A stretch of 64,000 nucleotides of DNA, taken from NCBI RefSeq assembly GCF_001886955.1, contig NZ_CP016804.1, positions 2,021,947-2,085,946 of the forward strand. The letters run 5' to 3'. Positions within the stretch are counted from its first letter, which is position 1. Each line of letters opens with the position of its first letter. Below the pieces are notes generated by a model. It was not told the origin of the DNA. It was given only the letters and a program-made list of their open reading frames with translations, and did no database searches. The translations under genes were made by a program, and so were the position numbers. This stretch comes from Halodesulfurarchaeum formicicum (GTDB lineage Archaea > Halobacteriota > Halobacteria > Halobacteriales > Halobacteriaceae). Shown piece by piece: positions 1-8,697 of the stretch.

Positions 1-592
1 AATCGGGGACCGACAGCGGGAGCCCGCTCTCGACTCGCGTTTCCACGGCCTGCTGGAGCAACCGGTCCAGTTCGTCGGCCGTGATCGAAACCCAGCCGTC
101 CGCGAGAACACGGGTCGAGAGTCGCCACTTGCTCGGGCGGAGCGACGCCGCGTAGGTCAGATAGTCGCTGACGGCCATCTCGAATCCCCCGTCGGCCCGG
201 CGGACCGCCGACTCCAGGTCGAACTCCCGGAGGAGCGTCTCCCGGTCCAGCGAGGGGGCCCCGACCGAATTGATCTCCTCGCTATCCGCGAAATCGGCCT
301 GGAACCGCTCGCGGGCGGCCGTGGCCTCCGCCTCGGCGTAGCGCTGTCTCACGATGTTCGCGTCGACGAGCGAGGCGATCACGCGGGCGACGGGATAGGA
401 GAGCAACTCGACCCGGGTCGATCGGGACGCCGGGCCGATCTCCCGATCCGTGAGCGCCCGTTCGACGCGCTCGCGGGCCCGATCGACAACTGCGTCGTCG
501 GTCCGGACAAGCTCCGAGAGGTCCACGCCGGCCTCCTCGACGGCCGCTCTGGCCGCCCGGAGGAACGGGTAACGGGCGTGGTAGGCGTCCAT
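1..592 (-). CDS. priL: DNA primase large subunit PriL (N-terminal part, cut by window edge)
   Basis: The minus strand from an ATG at 590-592 stays open to the window edge, giving about 197 residues of an unfinished protein. It begins MDAYHARYPFLRAAR and continues with a helical Arg/Glu-rich region, matching the N-terminus of haloarchaeal PriL. PriL is the non-catalytic partner of PriS and shapes RNA primer synthesis; its iron-sulfur C-terminal domain would lie outside the window. The frame is open upstream of this ATG (it reads IGIEWELPS), so a slightly earlier start cannot be excluded. It is divergent from asd with an 83-bp gap. Confidence 0.8.
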   Translation of the reverse strand, partial: MDAYHARYPFLRAARAAVEEAGVDLSELVRTDDAVVDRARERVERALTDREIGPASRSTRVELLSYPVARVIASLVDANIVRQRYAEAEATAARERFQADFADSEEINSVGAPSLDRETLLREFDLESAVRRADGGFEMAVSDYLTYAASLRPSKWRLSTRVLADGWVSITADELDRLLQQAVETRVESGLPLSVPD

Positions 593-675
593 CGACGGGA
601 GTTCCCACTCGATGCCGATAAAGGCCTCGCCCGATCGTTCGAAAGGCCCTACTCGGCGGGCGGTGAAGGACGGGT

Positions 676-1272
676 ATGGATCTGGCTCCCGGTACCTGGC
701 GACTCGCCGCGCCGCTTTTGGCACTCGGCGGGCTCGGGCTCGTTTTCGCCCCGATCTGGGGGCTTTTCGGGCTGGTACTCGGCGGGTTCGTCGTCTGGTT
801 CCACCGCGACCCGGACCGGGAGCCCCCCGATTCGGGCGTCCTGTCGCCGGCTGACGGCACGGTGACGGTGCTCCGCACTGAGGGGGATCGGGTTCGGGTG
901 GGCGTGTTCATGAACGTCACCGACGTGCACGTGAACCGCTCGCCGGTCGCCGGGGAGATCACTGGCGTCGAGCACGTTCCCGGCGGCCACTGGCCGGCGT
1001 TCTCGAAGGAGGCAGAGCGAAACGAACGGCTTCACATCGACTACGAGGAGCTGCGAGTGACACTCATCGCCGGCACCGTGGCCCGGCGGATTCACCCCCA
1101 CGTCCAGTCCGGGGCGACGGTGTCGCGAGGCGAGCGGATCAGTCACGTCTCCTTCGGGAGCCGGGCCGACGTGCTGCTGCCACCGCGATTCGAGATGGCT
1201 GATGTCACCGTCAAGACAGGCGAGACGGTTCGGGCCGGAGAGTCCGTGCTGGCTGAGGACCCCCAGCACTGA
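676..1272 (+). CDS. asd: Archaetidylserine decarboxylase proenzyme (PSD family)
   Basis: 198 aa. It decarboxylates archaetidylserine to archaetidylethanolamine, a membrane phospholipid step. Two hydrophobic segments (about residues 10-42) anchor the N-terminus. The family motif DVHVNRSP (83-90) and a C-terminal FGSRADV are present; Gly161-Ser162 is the expected self-cleavage site that yields the pyruvoyl cofactor. The length fits the short archaeal PSD type. The start is the first ATG after a GC-rich gap shared with divergent priL, and no clear TATA box was seen. rpiA follows after 38 bp on the same strand. Confidence 0.88.
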   Translation: MDLAPGTWRLAAPLLALGGLGLVFAPIWGLFGLVLGGFVVWFHRDPDREPPDSGVLSPADGTVTVLRTEGDRVRVGVFMNVTDVHVNRSPVAGEITGVEHVPGGHWPAFSKEAERNERLHIDYEELRVTLIAGTVARRIHPHVQSGATVSRGERISHVSFGSRADVLLPPRFEMADVTVKTGETVRAGESVLAEDPQH

Positions 1273-1310
1273 TCCGCGGCTTTTTGTCGGTCGGGGGCGG
1301 TCACCCAGTT

Positions 1311-2000
1311 ATGAGCGACGGGGGTACCAGGGCCGCGCGGAAGCGACGGGCCGGCGAGCGAGCGGCCAAAATGGTCAGGACAGGTGACGTGGTTGGACTG
1401 GGGACCGGAAGCACCGCGGCCTACACGATCGAGGCGCTCGGCGAGGCGGTCGAACAGGGCCTGGATATCCAGGGAATCCCCACGTCCTACCAGTCCCGGG
1501 CACTCGCACTCGATGCGGGTATTCCGCTTACGGCCCTCGATGCCGTCGACGGCGTCGACATCGCCATCGACGGGGCGGACCAGGTGGTCGCGGGGCAGTT
1601 GATCAAAGGCGGCGGGGCCGCCCACGCCCAGGAGAAGATCGTCGACGCGGCGGCCGATCGGTTCGTCGTGGTCGTCGACGACGGCAAACTGGCCGATCAA
1701 CTCACCCATCCGGTCCCCGTGGAAGTGGTTCCTGAAGCCCGGCCCACGGCGATGGCCGCAATCAGGGATCTGGGCGGCGAGCCAACCCTCCGGGACGCGG
1801 GCCGGAAGGACGGACCCGTGATCACACAGCACGGGAACGTCGTTCTCGACGTGGACTTCGGGCGAATTGCGGACCCAGCGGCGCTGGGAGCCTCGCTCGC
1901 TTCGGTGCCGGGCGTGCTAGAACACGGGCTGTTCGTCGATCTCGCGGACGAAATCGTCGTGGGCGGACCCAACGGTGTACGGGTCCTCGAAACGAACTGA
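1311..2000 (+). CDS. rpiA: Ribose-5-phosphate isomerase A
   Basis: 229 aa cytosolic enzyme that interconverts ribose-5-phosphate and ribulose-5-phosphate for nucleotide and sugar metabolism. It carries the RpiA phosphate-binding GLGTGSTA (29-36), the IDGADQV motif and KGGGAAHAQEKIV with the catalytic acid region. An earlier in-frame start at 1284 exists, but 1311 is chosen: a T-rich element (CTTTTTG, about 1279-1286) sits about 27 bp before it, as expected for a leaderless haloarchaeal transcript, and the protein then begins MSDGGTRAARKR like family members. The next gene converges on it. Confidence 0.93.
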   Translation: MSDGGTRAARKRRAGERAAKMVRTGDVVGLGTGSTAAYTIEALGEAVEQGLDIQGIPTSYQSRALALDAGIPLTALDAVDGVDIAIDGADQVVAGQLIKGGGAAHAQEKIVDAAADRFVVVVDDGKLADQLTHPVPVEVVPEARPTAMAAIRDLGGEPTLRDAGRKDGPVITQHGNVVLDVDFGRIADPAALGASLASVPGVLEHGLFVDLADEIVVGGPNGVRVLETN

Positions 2001-2018
2001 AAAGACGGGTGAGCCGGG

Positions 2019-2186
2019 TTACAGGTCGCGCGGCTGCACCGTCTTTCGACCGTTCTCCTCGGCGCGACGGGCGGCGTCGGCGAGGAGGTCGTCGACACGC
2101 TCGTCGAGCGCGTCGTAGAAGTCAGAGGATACGTTTTTGTCGTCGAGTGCTTCCTTCACGGCGGCTTTGACGATCAGATCTGCCAT
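2019..2186 (-). CDS. DUF1931 histone-fold miniprotein
   Basis: 55 aa, reading MADLIVKAAVKEALDDKN to a C-terminal TVQPRDL. It matches the short haloarchaeal DUF1931 proteins, a family assigned a single histone fold (helix-strand-helix with a terminal RKTVQPRD-type end). A DNA-associated role is an inference from fold; its function is not established. It converges on rpiA with an 18-bp gap and has its own promoter (CGTTTATTAC about 29 bp upstream). Confidence 0.8.
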   Translation of the reverse strand: MADLIVKAAVKEALDDKNVSSDFYDALDERVDDLLADAARRAEENGRKTVQPRDL

Positions 2187-2210
2187 ACGCCTCGTTTTTC
2201 CCTACGGCCC

Positions 2211-2220
2211 GTAATAAACG
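2211..2220 (-). promoter_or_regulatory. TATA box of the DUF1931 gene
   Basis: On the minus strand this reads CGTTTATTAC, centred about 29 bp before the ATG of the 55-aa histone-fold gene, the usual spacing for a leaderless haloarchaeal mRNA. The rest of 2221-2466 holds no gene I can support. A T-rich element near 2434-2443 sits at the right distance to promote the phosphohexomutase gene. Confidence 0.55.
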
Positions 2221-2466
2221 TTCTCAAATCAAGCAGCATAGAGCCCGAACTGTCCGTACACCGCAAATGCTACGTGAATGGGGCCCGGCCACGATCGGTT
2301 CCAGAAACGGCGAAACCCCCGATTTCGGCCCAATAAAGAGCCAACGCCACCGTTTTACGATTCGAAACGGGCGGGCTCGAACGGCGAAATCGGGCGACGG
2401 AACGGCGATTTTCCACCGGGATTGGCGACCGGAGCGGTTTTTTCCACCGGCCCCTAGCCACCGGCT

Positions 2467-3849
2467 ATGGAGCAGATCTCCTTTGGCACCTCGGGGTGGC
2501 GGGCGACCCTGGATACGTTCACGAACCGACGGGTTCGGATGGTCGCCCAGGCGACGGCCAGCCACCTCGCGGCCGAGGGGGCGGCCGGCGAGCCAGTCGC
2601 GGTGGGCTATGACGCCCGGGAGAGTTCACGGGGCTTCGCCGAGGAGGTCGCCCGCGTGCTCGCGGTCAATGGCCACGAGGTGTTGCTCCCCGAGCGGGAC
2701 GTCCCGACGCCGCTCGTGGCATACGCCATCAGGGACCGAGACCTGGCCGGCGGACTGGTGATCTCGGCCTCGCACAACCCACCGGAGTACAACGGCATCA
2801 AGTTCTTCCCGGCGGACGCCGCCCCTGCCATGCCAGCGGTCACGGCGGACATCGAATCGCGGCTCGCACCGCCGAACCCGGCCCCGGAGGCGGATTGGGG
2901 CACCATTCGGGAAGTGGACTTCCAGGGCCCCCATGCCGAGCACGCGATGGACCTGCTCGATCCGGACCTTTCGGGGCTCTCGATCGTCTATGACGCCATG
3001 CACGGCAGCGGCCGCGGTGTGACCGACCAGTTGCTCGAAGCGGCCGGTGCCAGTGTTCGGCGCCGGCGCTGCGAACTCGACGCGGCGTTCGGCGGGACGC
3101 CGCCGGAACCCAGTCCCGAGAATCTCGCGGGCCTCGCCGAGGTGGTCAGGGAGACCGGGGCCGACCTGGGGATCGCCAACGACGGCGACGCGGACCGGGT
3201 CGCGATCGTCACCCCCAAACGGGGCACACTCGACGAGAACCTGTTTTTCGCCGCCACTTACGATCACCTGCTCGAACGCCAGTCCGGACCCGCCGTTCGT
3301 ACCGTCTCGACGACCTTCCTGATCGACCGGGTGGCCCAGGCCCACGGCGAGGACGTGATCGAGACGCCGGTCGGGTTCAAGTGGGTCGCCCAGGCGATGG
3401 CGGAGCACGACGCGCTGATGGGCGGGGAGGAGTCCGGCGGCTTCTCCATCCGGGGCCACATCCGGGAGAAAGACGGGGTGCTGATGGGGCTGCTCGCAGC
3501 CGCCGTCGAGTCTGAGCGGCCCTTCGACGACCGGCTCGACGAGTTGCGGGCGGAACACGGCGAAATCCACCAGGACAAGGTGAGCGTGGACTGCCCCGAC
3601 GCAGCGAAGACCCGGGTGATCGACGAACTGGCCGAGACCCTCCCCGAAACGATCGCCGACCGGGAAGTGGAGTCGGTCAACCCCGCCGACGGCGTCAAGG
3701 CGCTCCTCGACGACGGCTCGTGGCTGCTGGTCCGGCCCAGCGGGACCGAGCCCAAGATGCGGGTCTACGCCGAAGCGGAGAGCGAACAGCGGGTCCAGGC
3801 CCTCCTCGCGGCCGGTCAGGAGCTCGTCGAACCACTCGTGAACTCGTAA
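2467..3849 (+). CDS. Phosphoglucomutase/phosphomannomutase family protein
   Basis: 460 aa alpha-D-phosphohexomutase acting in sugar-phosphate interconversion for polysaccharide or glycoprotein precursors. All four active-site loops are visible: phosphoserine loop SASHNP (100-105), metal loop NDGDADR, sugar loop GGEESGG and phosphate loop RPSGTEPKMR near the C-terminus. Length is normal. Haloarchaea carry several paralogues (PGM, PMM, GlmM), and the loops alone do not settle the substrate. The start ATG follows a T-rich element at about -27. Confidence 0.9.
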   Translation: MEQISFGTSGWRATLDTFTNRRVRMVAQATASHLAAEGAAGEPVAVGYDARESSRGFAEEVARVLAVNGHEVLLPERDVPTPLVAYAIRDRDLAGGLVISASHNPPEYNGIKFFPADAAPAMPAVTADIESRLAPPNPAPEADWGTIREVDFQGPHAEHAMDLLDPDLSGLSIVYDAMHGSGRGVTDQLLEAAGASVRRRRCELDAAFGGTPPEPSPENLAGLAEVVRETGADLGIANDGDADRVAIVTPKRGTLDENLFFAATYDHLLERQSGPAVRTVSTTFLIDRVAQAHGEDVIETPVGFKWVAQAMAEHDALMGGEESGGFSIRGHIREKDGVLMGLLAAAVESERPFDDRLDELRAEHGEIHQDKVSVDCPDAAKTRVIDELAETLPETIADREVESVNPADGVKALLDDGSWLLVRPSGTEPKMRVYAEAESEQRVQALLAAGQELVEPLVNS

Positions 3850-3897
3850 CCCCCGGAGGCCCCGCCCTTTTTGCACCGCCTGCACGCAGCGTATGGT

Positions 3898-4452
3898 ATG
3901 ACCCTGCTTGCCTGGAATGGAGCCACCGCACTTCTGGGCGGTGCGTTCGCGGAGTTCCTCGCGGCCCTGCGCGAGTCGCTGCCGCGGTTGTTCTCCGGGC
4001 TGCTCTTCGTGAGTCTGGCCTGGGTGGCGATCAAATCGATTTTGGGCGTCCTGCGTCGGGTGCTCGATCGGGCGTATCCGGCCGAACAGGACATGATCGT
4101 GGATCTCGCGATCGTGATCATCGGCGGGTTGCTCTGGTTCGGGGCGCTGCTCGTCCTGTTGAAGATCCTCGGGATGGGCGAGGTCGCGGCCAGCCTGGGG
4201 ACCGCCACCGGGTTCATCGCGCTTGGAGTGGCCTTCGCACTCAAGGAGATGATCGCTGACACCGTTGCCGGCGTGTATCTCCTCCGAGATCCCGATTTCA
4301 ACGTCGGCGATGCCGTGGAGACGGCCTCGATCACGGGGACGATCGTCCAGGTCGACCTCCGAAAGACACGGATCCGAACCGAAAACGAGGACCTGGTCGT
4401 CGTCGCGAACCGCGACGTCGAAAAGCGCTGGACCCAGCGGGCCGAACAGTAG
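3898..4452 (+). CDS. MscS-type mechanosensitive channel, short form
   Basis: 184 aa membrane protein. Three hydrophobic segments are followed by the MscS pore-to-beta signature: SLGTATGFIALGVAFALKEM, then a beta domain beginning DPDFNVGDAVE. It likely opens under hypo-osmotic stress to release solutes. It is shorter than E. coli MscS and keeps little of the cytoplasmic alpha/beta domain. An in-frame codon at 3871 would extend it, but the ATG at 3898 is preferred because CTTTTTG lies about 27 bp before it. Confidence 0.83.
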   Translation: MTLLAWNGATALLGGAFAEFLAALRESLPRLFSGLLFVSLAWVAIKSILGVLRRVLDRAYPAEQDMIVDLAIVIIGGLLWFGALLVLLKILGMGEVAASLGTATGFIALGVAFALKEMIADTVAGVYLLRDPDFNVGDAVETASITGTIVQVDLRKTRIRTENEDLVVVANRDVEKRWTQRAEQ

Positions 4453-4511
4453 GAACTGCTGGACAGATTGCGGAGACCAGCGAGAAACCCCCGCTTCAGG
4501 CGAGGTGGATG

Positions 4512-4886
4512 TCACGGCCACCGCCGGCCGTGACACCGATCAGTGCCCTCGATCTCGAACCCGGCCTGCCGGTAAAACGGTGCGAGCGGCGGGTCGAACT
4601 CGGCCGTCAGCGTGCCCCATCGCTCACCCGCCGCGCGGATCAGTGCCGTACCGATGCCCTGTCCCCGCCGGCCCGGTCGAACCGCGATGGCCTCGATTCG
4701 AGTCGAATCCTCCCGAGCGCAGCCGACGAGCGCGGCCAGCACCGTCCCCGCCCTCGATCGGGCGAGAAGTACCTGCTCCGCCCCAATTGCTTGCTCCACG
4801 TGTCCGACCTCGATGGCGAGGTCCGCCCCGTCGAGCACGTTCATCACGGCCGCCAGCTCACCCGCCTGGGCCGGTTCGACGATCAT
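4512..4886 (-). CDS. GNAT-family N-acetyltransferase
   Basis: 124 aa. The acetyl-CoA pyrophosphate loop RRGQGIGTALI is clear, preceded by the beta-strand IEAIAVRP and followed by a C-terminal FYRQAGFE motif, all typical of GNAT enzymes. The substrate is unknown. Its start codon overlaps the stop of samp2 by 4 nt, so the two are translationally coupled. Family known, partner inferred: the coupling suggests a link to SAMP2 conjugation or to a SAMP2-dependent step, but nothing in the protein proves it. Confidence 0.85.
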   Translation of the reverse strand: MIVEPAQAGELAAVMNVLDGADLAIEVGHVEQAIGAEQVLLARSRAGTVLAALVGCAREDSTRIEAIAVRPGRRGQGIGTALIRAAGERWGTLTAEFDPPLAPFYRQAGFEIEGTDRCHGRRWP

Positions 4887-5080
4887 CCCCCGCGGACGAG
4901 TCGGACGACCTGCACCTCGGCCTCGGTGACGCTGCCATCGGCCGGTTTCGGCTGGCCGTCGACGAACACGCTAGCCTCGTGCGGGCTGAGATCGACGGCC
5001 GCCAGGAGGTCCCCATAGGCGGGGTCATCGACTGTGACCGTCTCGCTTCCCTCGCCGATCACGTTTACGGTCACCTGCAT
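4883..5080 (-). CDS. samp2: Ubiquitin-like small archaeal modifier protein SAMP2
   Basis: 65 aa beta-grasp protein ending in Gly-Gly. The pattern MQVTVNVIGEG, DLSPHEASVFVDGQP and C-terminal VVRLVRGG closely matches Haloferax SAMP2. SAMP2 is adenylated by the E1-like UbaA, then either attached to protein lysines or used as a sulfur carrier for tRNA 2-thiouridine. The frame is open far upstream, but the Met at 5078-5080 gives the exact family length. It is the first gene of a two-gene unit with the GNAT acetyltransferase. Confidence 0.9.
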   Translation of the reverse strand: MQVTVNVIGEGSETVTVDDPAYGDLLAAVDLSPHEASVFVDGQPKPADGSVTEAEVQVVRLVRGG

Positions 5081-5120
5081 TGGCGCGGGATATTGGACCG
5101 ACGATAATAGGGGTGCCGGC

Positions 5121-6248
5121 TCAGGCCGGGCTGGCCGTGTCCGTGTCGTCAGTGGCCGTCGTCGGCGTCGCACCCGAACCACGTCGCCGACGGGCCGAAC
5201 CCCAGAGTGCCGACGCCAGCGCGCCCATCCCCACCAGCAGCGCGGCCAGGACGAACAGGCCACCGATGAGGGGGACGGCCCCGAGGATCGTGAAGAGCAG
5301 GAGTCCGAGGCCGAGTGCGTACCACCGGTTCGGCGGGTCGGTTCGCCGGGCCAAAAGCCAGTGGCCGACGGCGTATTCGCCATAGACCACCCCGGCCCAG
5401 AGCAGGAAGAGGTAGGCGAAAACGCCCAGCACCGCGAGCGGGATACCGACGATGGTCACCGCGATGAGCACGAGGACGACCGGAATTCCCAACAGGGCGA
5501 GAAGCCCGACGAGCGCCGAGCGACCGGTCGATTCGGTGGCCCGGGTCGCCACCCCCTCGGAGAACGAGGGGACGAGGAACAGCAAGACCGCGCCCAGTAG
5601 CAGGTTGGCGAAGAGCCCATAGACGGCGTCGAGCCAGCCCATCGTCGGCCAGGAGTAGCCGGAGACACCCACTGGCCCGAACGTGCCGAGTTCGGAGTCC
5701 TGGACCACCGACCCGCCGACGGTCGCGCCGGTTTGCTGGGTGAGCGCGCCGTCGTACCGGAGTTCGCCACCGATGACCGCAGTCGGGCCCAGCGTAATCG
5801 TCTCGGCCCCGACGTCCGCGTTGCCGTCGATTTGCCCCTCGATGAGGACCGACCCGGCACCGGCCGAGAAGTCACCGCCGACCCGGCCCGTCGGCGTGAG
5901 GACGAGCGAACCCGTCCCGGCCGAGACGCTGCCATCGACGGCCCCGGCGATCCGGAGCGAGCCACTCGCCACGCTCAAATCGCCTTGCACGACCCCGGAC
6001 TCGGCGACGACCACGTCACCGCCGAAGCCCTCTAGATCGCCGGTGACGGTGCCCCGGACCACGATCGTCCCCGCCATCACCGTGAAGCCCTCGACGGTCT
6101 CGTCCGCGTCGACGATCACGGTGCCACTCATCATCGTCGAGTCGGTGCTGCCGGTCTGGGCGGCGGCCGGGCCGATCCCCAGACCCAGCGAAAGCAAGAC
6201 GACGAGGAGGATGACAGCGATTCGACTGCGCGAAGTGTGGTGGTTCAT
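5121..6248 (-). CDS. Secreted/membrane polymer-forming (bactofilin-like) protein
   Basis: 375 aa. A signal peptide (about 1-30, ending GPAAAQ) is followed by a long Gly/Val-rich beta-helix-like region (about 35-200) with short repeats of the VVRGTVTGDL and GGDFSAGAGS kind, as in the polymer-forming bactofilin family. Four hydrophobic segments (about 220-345) and a charged Thr/Asp tail finish it. The beta region is predicted outside the cell. The function is unknown; a cell-surface scaffold is an inference. The Met at 6246-6248 is chosen because the signal peptide starts there. The 117-bp gap upstream holds divergent promoters with rfcS. Confidence 0.75.
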   Translation of the reverse strand: MNHHTSRSRIAVILLVVLLSLGLGIGPAAAQTGSTDSTMMSGTVIVDADETVEGFTVMAGTIVVRGTVTGDLEGFGGDVVVAESGVVQGDLSVASGSLRIAGAVDGSVSAGTGSLVLTPTGRVGGDFSAGAGSVLIEGQIDGNADVGAETITLGPTAVIGGELRYDGALTQQTGATVGGSVVQDSELGTFGPVGVSGYSWPTMGWLDAVYGLFANLLLGAVLLFLVPSFSEGVATRATESTGRSALVGLLALLGIPVVLVLIAVTIVGIPLAVLGVFAYLFLLWAGVVYGEYAVGHWLLARRTDPPNRWYALGLGLLLFTILGAVPLIGGLFVLAALLVGMGALASALWGSARRRRGSGATPTTATDDTDTASPA

Positions 6249-6333
6249 GTCCCCTATATTAGATTGGACAAACAATAAATGTGGGCTGACACGAAATGGC
6301 AGGCCGAAACCAGCCCGCCACACCGTCTCGGGG

Positions 6334-6341
6334 ACTTTAAG
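6334..6341 (+). promoter_or_regulatory. TATA box of rfcS
   Basis: ACTTTAAG is centred about 28 bp before the rfcS ATG, consistent with a leaderless transcript. It also argues against the upstream in-frame ATG at 6279 as the start. Confidence 0.55.
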
Positions 6342-6365
6342 AGCACGAGGGACCCAATTCGGGCC

Positions 6366-8651
6366 ATGACAGAGTCCGCGGCCGGGCGCGACGAGATCTG
6401 GGTCGAGAAGTACCGGCCCGAGCGCCTGGACGGCGTGGTCGGCCACGAGGATATCATCTCGCGGATGCAAAGTTACGTCGAACGGGACGATTTGCCGAAC
6501 TTGCTCTTTGCGGGGCCAGCCGGGACCGGGAAAACGGCAACAGCCCAGGCCATCGCCAAAGAGCTGTACGGCGAGGACTGGCAGGAGAACTTCCTCGAAC
6601 TCAACGCCTCCGACGAGCGCGGGATCGACGTCGTTCGCGAGCGGATCAAGGATTTTGCCCGCACCTCCTTTGGCGGGTACAACTATCGGATCATCTTCCT
6701 TGATGAGGCAGACGCGCTTTGTGTCCCTCCCGGTACCGACGTCGTCACAGGGTACCCGTCAGCTCCAGAAGTGAAGCCCATCGAAGAGGTGGCCAAAGAC
6801 GGCGAACCGATACCATCAGTCGACTTCGAGACGAACGAGGTTCAATCAGACAAGGGGAAACTCGTCGACTCGGGCGTTGCAGACTTCTTCGAGGTCGAAC
6901 TGTCCGACGGGCGGGATGTCCTAGCGAGTCTCAGCCACCCGTTTTTTGTCGTCGGAGAAGACGGGACACTCGTCGAGAAAGAACTCCAAGAACTCTCAGC
7001 GGGGGACCGGATCGCCGACTTCAAGGACGACATCGGCGTTTCGCGCTGTGAGACCTGTGGCGACTGGACGGCGGGACGGTTCTGCTCGGTCGAATGTAAG
7101 AACGAGGGGCACAGCCAGGAGATGAAAGGGGAGGATAACCCCATGTACGGAACATCCTGGTCGGACGAGCGTCGGGAAAAAATCGTCGAAAAGCTCTCTG
7201 ATGGCCGACTCGAAGGCGAAAACAACCCGAATTACGGCGGTGAGTTCCACGGGGTCTCTATCTGGGAGATGGACGAGGAGTCCATCGAGGCGTTCCGGGA
7301 GAAGATCAGTGAGAGACGATCCGAGACGACCTGGGAGGACTGGGTCGTTGATGCGGATGCCGAAGCGGTCAAAGAACAGATCGGCCGGTCCTCCGCAGCG
7401 TGGTGGGACAGCCTTGATGCGGATGAGAAAGAACGGATAGTTGCGGAAACGGCCGAGAGCTGTGACTATCCGGTCTGTGACATCAGCGGAGATAACAATC
7501 CGATGCGTGACCCGGAGGTCGCACAGAAGGTCTCCGAGGCGTTACAAGGCCACCCACCCACGGGGGGGTCGAACGTTAGGTACAGCGAGGAACTCGGCCA
7601 TCTGGTTCGGTCAAACTGGGAATACGAAGTCGCCAAAGCACTACAGGACGCCGACGTAGAGTACGAATACGAGCCGGAGTTTGAGCTGTCCGATTCGATG
7701 TTCCACCCCGACTTTCTCGTCGGTGAAACAGTCATCGAAGTGAAAGGAGTTGCCGAGTTATGGGGCCAAACTGAGAAGGTTAAGGAGTTCCTGCGGACCT
7801 ACGGTGAGGAGTACCAGTTCGTCGTCATCGGTGATGAAGAGCTCCCCCATCACGAACATTACACGAGGGACGAATTCGAGCCGTCACTTGTCGCCGATGG
7901 TGGTGCACAATCAGTAGACACAGTCGAGGTGAGCAATATCGAATATAGCCACCGGGGCAAAGCCTACAATATCAGCATGGAGGGGACGCCCAACTTCATG
8001 CTGGGTAATGGTATCTTGACGCATAATACCTCGGACGCTCAATCAGCGCTTCGGCGCACGATGGAGCAGTTCTCGAAGAACACCCGCTTTATCCTCTCCT
8101 GTAACTACTCCTCGAAGATCATCGACCCGATCCAGTCCCGCTGTGCCGTCTTCCGATTCTCGCCGATCGACGACGCGGCAGTGATCGACCGGATCCGTGA
8201 GATCGCCGAGATCGAGGGCATCGAGTTCACCGAGACGGGGCTGGAGGCCCTGGCGTATGCCGCCGACGGGGACATGCGACGGGCCATCAACGCCTTGCAG
8301 GCCGCCGCGGCATCGGGCGGCGTCGTCGACGAGGAGGCCGTCTATGCGATCACGAGCACCGCTCGCCCGGAGGAGATCGAGGCGATGATCGAGCGGGCCC
8401 TCGACGGGGACTTCACGGGGGCGCGGGCGCGGCTGGTCGAGTTGATCACCGAACGAGGTCTGGCCGGCGGGGACATCATCGATCAGCTCCATCGCTCGGT
8501 CTGGGAGTTCGATCTGGACGAGGCGGCCGCCGTGCAGCTTATGGATCGGCTGGGCGAGGCCGATTACCGCATCAGTGCCGGGGCCAACGAGCAGGTTCAG
8601 CTCGAAGCGCTGTTGGCCTCGGTCGCGCTGGCCGCCAACGACCAGGAGTAA
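6366..8651 (+). CDS. rfcS: Replication factor C small subunit, intein-containing precursor
   Basis: 761-aa precursor. Removing the 436-aa intein leaves 325 aa, the usual RFC small-subunit length. RFC loads the PCNA sliding clamp at primer ends. The N-extein (1-118) has Walker [10 protein letters not shown] and Walker B FLDEADAL; the C-extein begins [12 protein letters not shown] and has sensor/arginine-finger [16 protein letters not shown] (SRC motif). The intein lies directly after Walker B, so unspliced protein should be inactive. The start at 6366 fits the TATA element at 6334 and the family N-terminus ([12 protein letters not shown]). alaS follows after 46 bp. Confidence 0.96.
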   Translation: MTESAAGRDEIWVEKYRPERLDGVVGHEDIISRMQSYVERDDLPNLLFAGPAGTGKTATAQAIAKELYGEDWQENFLELNASDERGIDVVRERIKDFARTSFGGYNYRIIFLDEADALCVPPGTDVVTGYPSAPEVKPIEEVAKDGEPIPSVDFETNEVQSDKGKLVDSGVADFFEVELSDGRDVLASLSHPFFVVGEDGTLVEKELQELSAGDRIADFKDDIGVSRCETCGDWTAGRFCSVECKNEGHSQEMKGEDNPMYGTSWSDERREKIVEKLSDGRLEGENNPNYGGEFHGVSIWEMDEESIEAFREKISERRSETTWEDWVVDADAEAVKEQIGRSSAAWWDSLDADEKERIVAETAESCDYPVCDISGDNNPMRDPEVAQKVSEALQGHPPTGGSNVRYSEELGHLVRSNWEYEVAKALQDADVEYEYEPEFELSDSMFHPDFLVGETVIEVKGVAELWGQTEKVKEFLRTYGEEYQFVVIGDEELPHHEHYTRDEFEPSLVADGGAQSVDTVEVSNIEYSHRGKAYNISMEGTPNFMLGNGILTHNTSDAQSALRRTMEQFSKNTRFILSCNYSSKIIDPIQSRCAVFRFSPIDDAAVIDRIREIAEIEGIEFTETGLEALAYAADGDMRRAINALQAAAASGGVVDEEAVYAITSTARPEEIEAMIERALDGDFTGARARLVELITERGLAGGDIIDQLHRSVWEFDLDEAAAVQLMDRLGEADYRISAGANEQVQLEALLASVALAANDQE
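6720..8027 (+). mobile_element. Intein with zinc knuckle, NUMOD3-like repeats and PD-(D/E)XK-like nuclease
   Basis: In-frame intein of 436 aa within rfcS. Splicing residues are intact: Cys1, block B SLSHPFFV (His73, with Ser where Thr is usual), block [14 protein letters not shown] (His435-Asn436), and Thr as +1 extein residue. There is no LAGLIDADG motif. The insert instead holds a CxxC-8-CxxxC knuckle (Cys110, 113, 122, 126), three GxxNPxxx repeats (GEDNPMYG 137-144, GENNPNYG 166-173, GDNNPMRD 257-264) like NUMOD3 DNA-binding modules, and [12 protein letters not shown] (297-308) with HPDF (329-332) and IEVKG (339-343), a PD-(D/E)XK-type active site. By eye the insert is more AT-rich than the exteins, with tta and ata codons, consistent with transfer. 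Confidence 0.9.
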
Positions 8652-8697
8652 CACGCTCCCGGAACTGTTTTACCCCAGCATCGGCCACTACCCTGCA

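Noticed and set aside
2626..4536. 636-aa frame on the minus strand
   Set aside because: Antisense shadow of the phosphohexomutase and MscS genes; high-GC codon bias opens this frame, and the product has no recognisable domain.
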